Positions 32,482 through 42,648 of a stretch of 49,608 nucleotides of DNA are shown here, piece by piece. Made by a program: the position numbers and the translations under genes. The stretch lies in the NCBI GenBank assembly GCA_003693705.1, contig RBZT01000294.1, positions 1-49,608 on the forward strand, given 5' to 3'. The stretch is from Polymyxa betae. Lineage: Eukaryota; Endomyxa; Phytomyxea; Plasmodiophorida; Plasmodiophoridae. The notes beneath the pieces are model-generated. The model saw nothing but the letters and a program-made list of their open reading frames with translations. It made no database searches and had not been told where the DNA came from. Position 1 is the first letter of the stretch; each line of letters begins with the position of its first letter.

Positions 32482-33560
32482 GAACTAAATTTCATCCGTT
32501 TTAAGAAAGGACTTTCGTCATTCCGTAAAGCTCGAGGGTCAATAGAGATGAAAGAACTATCTGGGACCTGATTCATAGACTGATCGGGAGTAAACAGTTT
32601 GGGCCGGCATCCAGCTCCAGAACATTCCTTATGGAGTTTCCGATGACTGAAGTTATTCCCCCAGAGTGTCTGAAACGTCCGAAGATCTTTCTGACAGCAT
32701 TCTATGACACATCGCAGTACAGGACGGCACACCTCATACAGGTAATACAGTATTTTCCCAGTAACCTTGAGACAAGCCCACCCAAATTTCCGAGAGGCCC
32801 AGATCAATTTCCGATACAAATTCGCAATCAGAATCAGCTTCTGTAATGTGCTTTGATCAGAACGGATTCGTTTGATTTCGCTCACATCCAGATCATGTCC
32901 TTTCACTTTGATAACGAATGTACAGTTGATCTTGGAGCATTGAACTGAATCATCATCAGCTGAAGACAGGAAACGAAGTTCCTCATCATTCGGCTCTTTG
33001 ATCTAATCTTCAGTCAATATGCAGCCGGTCCGAGACAGCTTCTCAAAATTTGCCAGAAACTTGCAGAGACTGATATAATCATAGATATCTGTCATATCAA
33101 AACTGAAGGAAGACAGAGAGTCAGATGGTGATGATGTCTCGTCAGTACGAGGACGTTTCCGGGAGATAGTTCCTGCTGGAACATCATTCTAAATATGAAT
33201 ATGTCAGCGATTTTGAAGACATGAAACTTGACACAGAAACATTACATTGATAGTTTCCAGAATAGGATGAGAATCCAGGACATTATCTGTATGATGTGAT
33301 ACAGGTGATATTGTTCGAATATCAGGTAGAAGAGAAGTGACTTCTTCCTGATACATAAATCTCACTCGTGTGTCTGTGAGGTCTGGAGAATATAGACTCA
33401 CATTAATATCTGGAGGATAGATACTGATATTGAGATCGAAAGGATAGACTCTATCAGGAGTCTCTTCGAGAGTGTCTGTAACATTACTAGGCTCAAGACT
33501 GCACGCAGCGAAGCACTCAGATAGGCTCAGTATCAAGAAGACAATCGATGGGCCAACCAT
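32482..33560 (-). pseudogene. Family copy 7: inverted, truncated in exon 3, with GC-AG intron
   Basis: Exon 1 is 33560-33228 (111 codons, signal peptide-like IVFLILSLSECFAA and an extra DINVSLYSP repeat), intron 1 33227-33189 (39 nt, in-frame TGA), exon 2 33188-33054 (45 codons, SRKRPRTDETSS). Intron 2 is 33053-33003 (51 nt) and begins GC instead of GT. Exon 3 from 33002 is open through CRPVLRCVIECCQKDLRTFQ until homology ends near 32482. Exons 4-5 are missing. Up to the break there is no stop or frameshift. It is the only large copy on the minus strand, so an inversion or ectopic transfer is needed to place it. Confidence 0.83.
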
Positions 33561-33852
33561 TTCCTGTCAATCAAATCGTCTGACTTCGGAGATGCGAACC
33601 GTTTCGCGTGATCAGGTCGGAATTCACATCTGCGCGCATTTTTGGCTCTTTGTGTTTTTATATCGTTGATTCTATCGGTTTTGAAGTGTCGGTGATGTTT
33701 CCTCATCAAATGGCCTAGGGGACACATTTAGACACTTTAGGAGCTTCTTCTATTCTGTTTCGACTTTCTGGGAGCAGAATTTGCTTCATCCGTTTTGTGT
33801 AAGTATGAAACTGCGCTTTTCGATTCGGCGAAGATGGTAATCTTGTTTAAAA

Positions 33853-33977
33853 ATGGCTGAGCCTGAATTTTCAGGCGTATTGCCTTCAGATCTTCAGGAG
33901 ATCGTTCTTCGTAATCTCAGAGCGGTTCTTCCTTTTTCCATTTCATGTGAGGGCTTCGATAATATCTGCTGGACCTA
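33853..33977 (+). pseudogene. Possible F-box exon fragment
   Basis: The frame from the ATG at 33853 reads MAEPEFSGVLPSDLQEIVLR and then NLRAVLPFS. The LP..L..I...L pattern resembles the start of an F-box, which binds Skp1 in ubiquitin ligases. The frame closes after about 41 codons; a GTGAGG donor-like site at about 33944 could mark an exon end. SINE sequence follows at 33980, so any further exons are absent here. It starts 293 nt from the divergent copy 7 start and may share its promoter region. The assignment rests on one short motif. Confidence 0.35.
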
Positions 33978-33979
33978 AG

Positions 33980-34075
33980 AGAGCCTCGGCTCTGCAGGAT
34001 TGGCAATTTGGAACCCGCCCAATACAGCAGTGACTCGAACCCACCTAACCTACGGGATGCGTATATAGCCTTTGG
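33980..34075 (-). mobile_element. tRNA-like SINE copy, minus strand
   Basis: On the minus strand, GGTGGGTTCGAGTCACTG (B box) is followed by TATTGGGCGGGTTCC, matching the copies at 16878 and 27665. Confidence 0.55.
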
Positions 34076-34079
34076 TTTC

Positions 34080-34925
34080 TATACATAACATCCCGCATCT
34101 ATGTCCTGCAGTCTGAGATTTTGCCATGGACGTTTCTTGTTCATAAAAGAGCTTCATTGATAGTATCAATTTCAAGTCGCTTGTATCTGTCCAGGTATTG
34201 CTTTCCATGTTCTTCAATTTTCTTCATCTATGAAATCACAATAGAGTTAAGTTTTTCTTTATCGGCATATATCCTGGATTCGATTCCGAGGTTCTCCATA
34301 TGAGACCTGCAATTTATGTCCAGTTCTCATTCTCATTGTATGGCTGCAGATACAAGCATGTCATGTCCATATGAGCGGTACTATGGCTGACTCGTGGATA
34401 CCCATCTCTGACAGGTCCTCCCTTTGCTGCATCCACTTTGCTCTCTGATACCCGAGCTTATCTGTGTACAATCTCTTTCTCTGCAGCATTTTTAAATTTG
34501 AATTTTATGGTATGGTAGCGGACGCCTTAACTCTACAATCCCTGTATGGGGCTGCGCAGATGAGAAGGATTCAATCAATATGTGTCAGATGTTTTCCTTC
34601 TGGGTCTAATTCTAATATCGAATATTGTCCAGCGCGGATTAATTTGCATCAATGCATCCGAATTCAAAAATTGTCCTTGTTATTTCTCAGTGGCAACATC
34701 ACCGGACTGAGTTCATCATTTCTTCCAATCCAAAGTCAATACGCTTGAGCACACAATGCCATATAGCTCTCATGAAACGGATAATCCGAGCACATCGACA
34801 GGACAGTGCTCTATAGTGCGAGGTGTTATCTGTTCGGAAGGAGAGATCGATCTTGTGGAGAAATTCCATTTTCTCCGCATGTCAGAGGCAATCTCCCCTA
34901 TTCTCGAGAAATCATCAGCAAGACC
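34080..34925. other. Intergenic, nothing firmly recognised
   Basis: On the minus strand around 34116-34450 one frame gives CRSHMENLGIESRIYADKEK, perhaps a decayed LINE tail, but without a diagnostic motif. Confidence 0.35.
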
Positions 34926-34929
34926 AAGA

Positions 34930-35166
34930 GGTTGCTGCCAACGAGGCCACGCCTCCAGTCGGCCCAGCCCTCAACCGCCAAGTAACGTGGCCTGTGATTC
35001 GCAGCATGAGAGGCTGTTTGGGCAGTGAAGGGCTGCGCAGGTGAACTTTGGGCGTGGCCGCGTCTGCTTTGTTGTTTCTGGTACTTCGTTCAGTTATTTT
35101 TTGGGGAATAAAGCTGGTTCATTTCCGCTGAACACCGCCTCCATTCTTCCTTTGTCAGTAATCACA
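34930..35166 (+). mobile_element. LTR-like fragment related to the 2164-2497 solo LTR
   Basis: Around 35107, GGAATAAA, CTGGTTCATTTCCGCT and then CACCGCCTCC parallel GGAAATAAAAG, GTGGTTCAATTCCGCT and GACCGCCGTCTGCC of the solo LTR. Both end in ATCACA. The left end is unclear and I find no target duplication, so this is a partial or diverged relative. The GGCTGCGC word near 35031 also occurs in the solo LTR. Confidence 0.5.
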
Positions 35167-35169
35167 GCG

Positions 35170-35711
35170 TTGTTGAATCTTTACCAGTATGACCGACTGT
35201 AGAAATGGATTCAGTCGTCATCTCAGTCAGCGTTAGCAACGACTACGAGGGGACGAGATAGGGAGAGAGACACAAATTATAAGTGAAGTGTATTCACCAT
35301 CAATTTCAGATCAACGGCTGCCAAACATCCGGTGCAATCAGATTTCACGCGAAATTGTACTAACAGAATCCAGCTTTGAAGACAGTATGAAATTATGTGT
35401 TCTAACTTCACTATTCAATAACCAACAGAACAGATTAACAGTTTCTGCGACAAACAATGTGAAATCAGATTTTAATATTCAAATTGGACGGAGAATTTAG
35501 CTGTGTTTTTTGTCACAAGCATTGTGTGTCTTAAAACCGCATTGGTTACTCTTGCCATTGTGCCAAAATGCCGTGACGGAGAATGTCTGTCAAGCCGACT
35601 GAATGCCTACCGACCAGTCGGAATCTCCAATGTGTGGTAAGTCCGCATTGACTATAATGGAGCCGCAACCGTCGAGTAACAGGGTATAAAGTCCTTGAAA
35701 TACGTGATCAA
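35170..35711. other. Intergenic, nothing recognised
   Basis: No coding frame or repeat with support is seen. Confidence 0.35.
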
Positions 35712-36366
35712 TCACAGGTAGCGCTCGATTTGGTTACCGCTCTTATACGGAGGCCAATTGTCGACATGCATAAAATTGCGAGTGTCCACGGAGATGCCGT
35801 CTTTTGTGAACGTATGGCCCAGAAGATGATGCGAAGGTCTGAAAAAGTGAGACTTCTTCAGGTTTACTCGTAGATTTGCAGCAGTTAATCGGTCCAAAGT
35901 GCCGATCGAATCTTCGAGGTGTTCCTCCGGAGAGCTCGAGCCAACCAGTATATCGTCAAGAAAGGGGATTGCAGATGTCAAACCTTCAAGAACACGTTCT
36001 ATGGTGCGCTGTAGCCCAGATGATGTCGGAGTCAACCCGAAGGGCGTTCCAACGAACATAAGAAGCCGTCATTGCCAAAAACGAAAGCTTTTCGCGATGA
36101 GGCTCATGAACTGGAAGCTGTAAAAAGCTCTGTTCTAAATCCATCGCGCTGAAGATACATTTGCCTGCGAGGAACTGGAAAATTTCGGATACGAGAGGTA
36201 GGGGGTACCTGTCTGGCAACAGTAGAGCGTTGAGAGCTCTGGGGTCTACGCAAATCCGCTTCGGTTTCTTCTCGCCTGTGATATCGTCCCTCTTCAGAGC
36301 AACTACCAGTGGAAGGTTCCAGTGACACCCTTGGGATCGTCCGTGACCTTTCCATTCTGTATCCAT
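35712..36366 (-). pseudogene. Ty3/gypsy reverse transcriptase
   Basis: Motifs in order: RICVDPRALNALLLPDRYPL, then IFSAMDLEQSFLQL, then after a frameshift near 36055 VGTPFGLTP, FLDDILVG (35941-35964, catalytic Asp pair), KSHFFRPSHHLLGH. The Asp residues are retained, but the frame break abolishes a continuous product. Confidence 0.85.
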
Positions 36367-36784
36367 TCCCTCACTTGATCGTCAACGACCGGCTTCGCAT
36401 GATGAGGTATTGGATACTGCCGACGATAAACTGGCTGGTTCTGGCCCGTCTCGAGGTGAAACAACGGCCTCCTGTAGTGAACAGAAACTGTTAAGTGGTA
36501 TAGCTTGGTTGCGTCGGATAGCGTGAAAAAGCCGTGGATGCGAGGCTAGCGGATGGGGTTCAGCGTTATGGTGAATCTCCGCGAGTGGTGGAGTAACATC
36601 CTCAGGTGGGGAGGTCTGAGAGGCGGTCACGGAGTGCGGCAGCTGAAGGCCGCATATTCCGATGCCGTGGCGTTGCTGGAGATCCCGCCCCATAATGACA
36701 GAGACACCCTCTGGAGGATCACAATGTCGAATTCGAAAGTAAACTCAGGGACCCGTAGGTGATAGGAACGCGAGCCAGGAGATC

Positions 36785-36965
36785 AGCTGACCTGGCTGTG
36801 GTGAGTCTCCTGCGTTTCCGGCGATAACGTCTGGAAAAAAGAACGCGAAACGATGGAATTGGAAGCTCCAGTGTCCACATAAGCCAGAGTTTCTTGTCCG
36901 TCCAAAGCGATTGCTGTGAAGATCGCAGTCGAGTAGTCAATGTGTTTCCCTTTGACTGCTGAAGA
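36785..36965 (-). pseudogene. Ty3/gypsy retropepsin
   Basis: The minus frame contains DTGASNSIVSRSFF with the aspartic protease DTG at 36867-36875, preceded by a strand-like AIALDGQETLAYV. A stop follows about 20 residues after the block. Neighbouring open frames in this stretch are shadows. Confidence 0.7.
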
Positions 36966-37215
36966 GGACTCCAGCTATCGTACAATTCGGACTCCGTGGA
37001 CGGATTTCATCGGTTCTTCGACAATGTTGAATCTTTACATAGCGCGATTTTCGTCTACTTCTTCAATATAAGCTTCATGAACACAATGATTAGTAGCAAC
37101 ATAACTTGCGGATGACAATGATTTTTTAGCTGTGGCAGCTCCGGATGGAGCAGTTCAAAAACCCAATCCCCCTCTAGACGGTCGCAACACGCAGCCAATG
37201 CCTCCGGGAAGCGGT

Positions 37216-37730
37216 CTAATGGATACCCGTCAGCGGTGAGTCGCCTTTCGAACTTGGATAGAAATTCTTCTGCAGAGCCACGGTCCTGAGTTGTCGGTCG
37301 CTTGAACCTTGGCAGCGCTGGTTATGTTGAACGCTGGTGGTGCTGTGATCTGCGGGTGCTAACGGAATGACAGCCGCCTGTGACGTCGGGGGCTGCTGAA
37401 CCTGAAGCTGGATGGGAGCCAAGAGGGCATGAGTGCGCTTCGCAGCGTCCAGTTGTATCTCTGCTGTAACAATCAGGTCGATCAGATTGCTGATTCGCGC
37501 GTCCAGATTGCGTTGGTTGGTGGATGACATAGCGCTGTAGTCCTCTCCGTACAATGATTCTAGTTCGACATTGTAGTTCACAATTGTCTGCTGGAGAATC
37601 TCGATTGCCGTGAGACAGTGGCCCGAACATCCTGCATGTTGGGCGCGGGTCGTTCCTGCTGCCCGTTTGCCAATGCGGCCGTATCGCTTGAGCCTTCATG
37701 TCCAGAAGGACAGGGACTCGCACAAAAAAC
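37216..37730 (-). pseudogene. Ty3/gypsy gag-like region
   Basis: The minus frame 37581-37216 runs through SLYGEDYSAMSSTNQRN, Gln/Pro-rich sequence and polar stretches, and it extends upstream without an ATG to about 37720. No zinc knuckle is seen. It is assigned as gag from its place upstream of the protease. Confidence 0.5.
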
Positions 37731-38079
37731 TGTGGTGCTTCAAAGAGACAAAGACACAGAAAGGTGAGCGGAATGAGACCTTCCGTGTGTATTCGAAAAT
37801 ACGAATCATTAAAAAAGGGAGAGAGAGAATCACAGGAGCAACAGCAAACTAGTAGAGGCTACAAACTTCAGTGCATTGTCTGCGGACAAGAAAGTGCGCG
37901 ATGGCCATGTCAGGAGGCCGCGGCCAGTCTTGAACGTCCACGGCGTGAGACTGGTCGCATACCACCGCGAGTCCGCGACCGTTACTTCGATAGACAAATG
38001 TCTCAATTTTAAGAGCATACAAAAATATGGAGCTTTATGCATTTGTAGAGCTGAATCAAATTGAACAATCCTTTACTGA
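37731..38079. other. Intergenic, nothing recognised
   Basis: Spacer between the gypsy fragment and family copy 8. No LTR boundary is evident. Confidence 0.35.
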
Positions 38080-38640
38080 TTAGATACTCTTGTCAGCATT
38101 AACCGCAGATAGAGCAGGACATTGTCCAGTATGTCCAGGACAGTATTCCTGTTGAAATTGATAATGATCTATATAATGCCCAAATATATGAGAGAAATAA
38201 TTGACATCATTATTACAATGATGTTCAAGACAGTATAATATTGGATGAAGAGAATGTCCGAGATATTCACTCAGATCAGATGATGGATCCAATTTCCGCT
38301 TCTTCTTCATGTAATAATTCATTCGTTGAAAACATTCCAGAATGAGCTTCTGTGATATAATCAGAAAATACAAATTAACTTGAACGCAGAAATACCGTCT
38401 CGAATCCGATTATAGAATATCTCAATAGACAATGATCAACGCGTCCTTTGTCACAGACTAGTTGCGATTTGATGGAGAATTTCTCATGGTCACTGACGAT
38501 GAGAGTCTCAAATCCGCACTGTTTACTCTTGCCTTTGTGCGTAGAACAAAGCCCCATAAACTGACTATGCAGAAACGGATTTCCCCATGCTGGCAGCAGA
38601 TTCGTCGCACAAAAACCCAAATGTTTTTGTTTCGGTCAGG
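38080..38640 (-). pseudogene. Family copy 8: 3' end only (part of exon 4, exon 5)
   Basis: On the minus strand, exon 4 sequence from about 38590 (GNPFLHSQFMGLCS, CGFETLIVSDHEKFSI) runs to the donor at 38396. Intron 4 is 38395-38350 (46 nt, GTATTT...CACAG). Exon 5 is 38349-38080 (89 codons plus stop), open and well conserved, with LEHHCNNDVNYFSHIFGHYI and CPGHTGQC. Upstream parts are frame-shifted or missing. It lies on the same strand as copy 7, 4.5 kb away, so the two could be halves of one inverted gene separated by insertions. Confidence 0.82.
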
Positions 38641-38764
38641 TCCCACCGAAACTTGTCTTAACGATTGTCTTCCATACCCCACAAGGACAGACAATAACAT
38701 AAGCAGGAGCCGCCGCGAGAATGTAGGACTTATGGGAGGACGGCAACAGTATACAGTTAGGGAA

Positions 38765-39400
38765 TGTAGTATCCAGATATGAAACAGAGATCATCGCCAT
38801 ACAATTCGGAGTAGAGTCGGTCCTTTCTTTAAAACCTTCTGGCAGGCAGATCCACCTCTTCTCTGACTCACTCCCATGCTTGCATCAACGCGCTACACTC
38901 CCCTACAAATATCAATATGTGAATGCAGTCGTGAAAGACGTTGCAGAGAAATCAGCAGAGATTGGCAGAGAAAACGATATAGAGCTACACTTCATCCCGA
39001 GCCATACAGAACATGAAATATCCGAAAAGATAAAGCCCATTCACTATCGGAAACAGCTGCAGTGGCTGGTGACGGAGAAATAAATCATGACCCGCTGGTA
39101 TCTTCACACAAACTGATTTTCAAAAAGCGTGAACGACGCATGAAATATCTTGAGACGACTATTATATTAAGAAAGTTTGCAGACTATTCCTGGCAGATGT
39201 TTACTGATAGAAGGGAAATAGAGAACTGCAATGGAGATAATGAAATTCCGAACACAATCGGCAACACTCGTACACTGGTCAACAGAACACGAACTGGTCA
39301 TACACGGGCCAGAGCACATTTTAACAATATACAAATTGACTCTGATGATACATGCAGTAGTGAAATAGAGAGACTGTTGAACATCAACTAATTCAATGCA
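38765..39400 (+). mobile_element. LINE fragment: RNase H domain and tail
   Basis: Successive frames give IHLFSDSLPMLASTR (RNase H strand with its Asp), then after a frameshift DIELHFIPSHTEHEI (the IPSH block of LINE RNase H), then RTGHTRARAHF and DDTC of the terminal region. This shows that the LINE family carries an RNase H. Confidence 0.72.
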
Positions 39401-39486
39401 AAATAATCGAAAACGTTTCAGCATATAGTGCTGGATTCGTGATGTCTTTTTTCTACTGTCGTGAACGCGATGAAATTCGGAGAGGG

Positions 39487-39492
39487 TTTATT
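39487..39492 (-). terminator. Poly(A) signal of the mS29 gene
   Basis: AATAAA on the minus strand begins 14 nt after the TGA stop at 39507. Confidence 0.7.
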
Positions 39493-39506
39493 GGCACCAT
39501 CGATCA

Positions 39507-41286
39507 TCACAGGCTCTGTAGAACACGAAACACTTCCCGCGGATTCCGTCCGGACAGCGCACTAACATAGTTTTTAAAAGTGACCATATCATCGGGAATA
39601 TCGACAAGCCAGCCAGATTTCACCCAATGACCGATCACAGTGTTAATCTCGGCCGCAGAATAGATTGGCAACGTTACGATATCATTGGCATCATCGGATT
39701 CACGTTTCAGATGCGCAGTCGGCGGTACCGGAGCCCCCGTAGTCAGAGATGCGATGGTGACACCGTTAACAGGAGCGGACTCGTACAGGTCCATGAAACA
39801 GCGGATCAAGGCCAGGTTGGAAGCCGGGATGGGCTTTCCGGACTCCGGATCCCGATACGACGACGCACGCAGCCACACATTGTAACGATCGACAGCAACC
39901 ATGACGTGGCAGTCCGTAACAGCACGCAGTTCATCGAACACGTCGAAGATCACGTCGTCGGTGTCGGGCTTCTCGGCACCGTACTGGACCAAGTCACGCA
40001 GCGTCATCATCTCCTGGTGCGGTTTCCGCAGAGGCAATCGGGCCAGAACATCGCCTTGGTTGCGGAGAAGTTCACGGAGCCACTCTTGCTGCAGGTCGGG
40101 CTGCGTGAACAGCTGCGGATGCAGTCGGCTCGGGATGATGCGCTTTCCGGACTGTGGGAAGCGGTCGGCGTCCGGGACGAACACCGTGAGCCATTCGGGT
40201 CGGGAACGTGCCCAGGCTGTGACGTAGTTCAGGGCGGCGCTGCGTCCGGAGCCCGGAGTCGTTCCGCAAAATATGATGGTGGTGCCGGGGCGGTAACCGA
40301 CGCCGTCCAAGCCCAGAGCACGGCATTTCGACATGATACGGTAGGCGGCGGAACGGATTAGCATCTTCGGACTTTTAGTCAAAGCAAATTCGGACTTGAT
40401 TGTGCCAGCGAGGCCTTCAGGTAGAACAGTCGTGTTGAAGTCGAAGAAACGCCCGATGTCTTGTTCGGTATGCGCGTGAATGTCCGAATGTTCCGAATAG
40501 AGTGGCATGTTTGCGGCCGGTTCTTGTTCCGAAACTGCATCGCCACCTGGGCTTGTTACGTCTGTACATCATGGGCGTCATATTGAGCAGATAATGAATC
40601 AAACATAGATAGGACATCGAATGGCGATCAAAACGCGAAGTGTCAAACCAATGGAGCAAATTCCGGTTTTTTGAAAAATATTTAGTTTGGATAAATTTTA
40701 CACAAAAAAATGCAAAGAGAACAGGTCAGAAAAAGTTACCTTCAACAGCAGGTTGATTATGAGATAACGTCAGGGCGGACTCGGACGATACCCGCTTCTT
40801 ATCCAATTCGACATCCTGCAGGTGGCGGCCGATCTCCTGGAATCGCGGCACAGCCTCCGCCATGACCTGACGCCAGTCCTCATCCGAGGCCATGGCGGGT
40901 ATCTCCCCTGGCTGCAGCGTCTCTAGCTGCGTCGCCATGAACTGTTCTCGCAGTCTATAGAACAGGAGCTTATCGGACGAGTCCAAGCCTTCAACGACCG
41001 ATTCAAGCTCGGCGCGGGCGGCACCGTCGCCGCCTTCCGATTTCTCGAACAGATTGGATAGACGATAAAGCAGCGAGCCAGGCGGGTAAGGGTCAGAAAA
41101 GAGGTGGCCTCCTCGAAGGCGCTCCAAAATCGCTTCGGGTTCCTTGTCAGCGGCGGCGTCGCGCTTGTTCATGTGGCGGACGCGGGTGGCGCCATCCAGG
41201 TCGAGCTCGGTCCGGGCTGTGGTCGACAGACGGAACGTCCAGGCTCGGGCCCAGCGACGCCCGATGAACGCTCGTAGGAGCGTCAT
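39507..41286 (-). CDS. DAP3: Mitochondrial ribosomal protein mS29 / DAP3 (two exons)
   Basis: Exon 1 41286-40740 and exon 2 40561-39507 join across a 178-nt intron (donor GAAG|GTAACT, acceptor TGTACAG) to 533 codons. The join is in phase, and exon 2 alone has a stop just upstream. The start MTLLRAFIGRRWARAW is Arg-rich with no acidic residue, a typical mitochondrial presequence. The P-loop GTTPGSGRS (residues about 282-290) and HVMVAVDRYNVW (about 401-412) match DAP3's GTP-binding region, as does IPASNLALIRC. The usual Walker A Lys is Arg. The protein is longer than human DAP3 (about 398 aa) because residues about 30-185 form an acidic helical extension I do not recognise. The expected role is a GTP-binding protein in the head of the small mitoribosomal subunit. 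The gene is GC-rich; the long opposite-strand frame here is a shadow. Confidence 0.88.
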
Positions 41287-41287
41287 A

Positions 41288-41330
41288 GAGCGAGGAGATG
41301 GAGATGTGAGAGAGGAGATGGAGATGTGAG
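41288..41330. repeat. 20-bp direct repeat in the mS29 5' leader
   Basis: GAGGAGATGGAGATGTGAGA occurs twice in tandem, just upstream of the mS29 start codon, followed by a GAT triplet run. Confidence 0.85.
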
Positions 41331-41390
41331 AGAGATGATGATGATGGGGTCACGGGGTGCGCCCCAGGGGAGAAGGCCACGCACCCACCT

Positions 41391-41399
41391 CTTTTATAT
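41391..41399 (-). promoter_or_regulatory. Candidate TATA box of the mS29 gene
   Basis: ATATAAAAG on the minus strand lies about 105 nt upstream of the mS29 ATG, with GC-rich sequence between. The position allows a leader of about 75 nt. Confidence 0.5.
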
Positions 41400-41409
41400 C
41401 GATAACTTG

Positions 41410-41654
41410 TCCACATATTACTGGTTTGGCGAATGAACCTTAAGTCAATGTAGAGTGAAGTACTCGGATACGGTATTGGAATAATTATTCTTATTCCAGA
41501 CTTATTTATTATATTCCCAGGTGCTGAAAGAAAAAGTTTTTTCCGAAGGCTGATCATGAGGAATAATTCCATTCCGCTGCAAACCGAGAGGAATAAATTA
41601 TTCATGAAGCATTTTCCAGGAAATAAATAGTGAATATTTATTTCGGCATCCCTG
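41410..41654. other. Spacer, nothing recognised
   Basis: AT-rich sequence between the mS29 promoter and family fragments. Confidence 0.35.
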
Positions 41655-41985
41655 ATTGCATGGGGAATCTCACATTGAAACTATACAAAAATTAGCCTGT
41701 GATATCGCGTTTCTCACAGACACAAAATGTCTTCACATCAAAAGGCAGAACAATTTGCTGCTAGAGACGATTCGCAACGCAATCCACCCTAATCAATCTG
41801 ATTCTCATCGATATAATATTTAGAGATTATAATCTAATCAGCAAACAATGCGCGCAGAATTGTTCTTTTCGCCTGGACCGCGCAAGTTTGGTAACGATTT
41901 GGGTGATCATGTTTGGCCGACCTCATACTGAGCCTATCTGAGTTCTTCGCTGCATTCAGTCTTGGGCCTTGTAAAGTAGAGAGGA
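41655..41985 (+). pseudogene. Family copy 9: two small fragments with promoter motif
   Basis: About 41655-41770 matches the end of exon 3/intron 3 and the start of exon 4 (GGGGAATCTCACA, then ATCGCGTTTCTCACAGACAC). TGCGCGCAG (41849) and CCGCGCAAG (41878), the GC-rich upstream pair, follow. An ATG at 41909 opens a shortened exon 1 (LSLSEFFAAF equivalent), which ends near 41975, where LINE sequence begins. The order, 3' part then promoter then 5' part, shows that a tandem pair once stood here. Confidence 0.65.
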
Positions 41986-42300
41986 TAGTAGACTACACCA
42001 CGACCCCAGGAAAACGGCTTCCCCCTGGAATCCAGTTTGAGCGTGTTCTTATTACTAAATTTTTGTGTACGACATTCTATTAAACTCCAGAATTGCAAAC
42101 ACATAGGTAGATGATACGATAGGCTGTGCGATCGAATATGAGAAAGAATACGTAAAAGGTATAACACTTTCGTCATTTTCAATGGACAAGATTTTCGCGA
42201 TCTAATACAGTTCCAAGATATAACCATAAAACGATTCATTGGATAGGGTATTTAGGTGCTGTAATCACAGCAGACAAAGAGAAAATTCGGCTTTCCTAGT
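41985..42300 (+). mobile_element. LINE fragment: RT C-terminal piece
   Basis: Frames contain IGYLGAVITADKE, parallel to SIKYLGAEIIANK of the LINE at 247-474, and PGIQFERV upstream. It is short and interrupted by stops. Confidence 0.5.
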
Positions 42301-42369
42301 TCAAACGACAAAAATTGTAAAAGAAATCTAACATGTCTGGGAAATTTCCGAATGCGGTCTAAAAAATAT

Positions 42370-42648
42370 TCAAAACTGCGCCACTGTAGCATTCGCAGTT
42401 TTCAGATGAAAATTCCAAAGATGAGGTCCAGAGCGTCAACGCTTTGTGCCACCACCGCAATTTCATGTATTTCTAATCAGTAGTTGTGCCACCATCTTCG
42501 ACTACCCTATTAAATCTGATTCTCATCCTTAATACTCGCCAATTCTAATTTGTAAAAATTGCGTGCTGATTTGTGATTCGACAATCGACTTGACAGCCCA
42601 AGTTTCGCCATTCCGAAGTCCGAGGGTCAGACTCTCTTTTGCCTGGAA
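42370..42648 (+). promoter_or_regulatory. Conserved upstream block of family copy 10
   Basis: It shares with copies 2 and 3 the ordered words AAAACTGCGCCACTGTA, GTGCCACCACC (about 201 nt before the ATG), TAATCAGTAGTTGTG, CCATCTTCGA and AAATCTGATTCTCATCC. The proximal GC-rich pair is degenerate here (TGCGTGCTG, then GCCCAAGTTTCG). Confidence 0.5.

Larger units (their letters stand above)
35712..37730 (-). mobile_element. Ty3/gypsy LTR retrotransposon, truncated and frame-shifted
   Basis: The minus strand gives gag-like sequence, a retropepsin and a reverse transcriptase in that order. It ends inside the RT connection region. RNase H, integrase and LTRs are not seen. Frames change between every part and inside the RT, so the element is dead. 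The gag-protease-RT order and the RT motif style point to the Ty3/gypsy group. Confidence 0.82.

Noticed and set aside
39627-40361. 244-codon plus-strand ORF opposite mS29
   Set aside because: The opposite strand encodes a clear DAP3-type protein; the open antisense frame follows from GC-rich codons.
40417-40659. 80-codon minus-strand ORF upstream of mS29 exon 2
   Set aside because: It lies mostly in the 178-nt intron and overlaps exon 2 in a different frame; the spliced frame through the DVTSPGGDAVSEQ region fits better.
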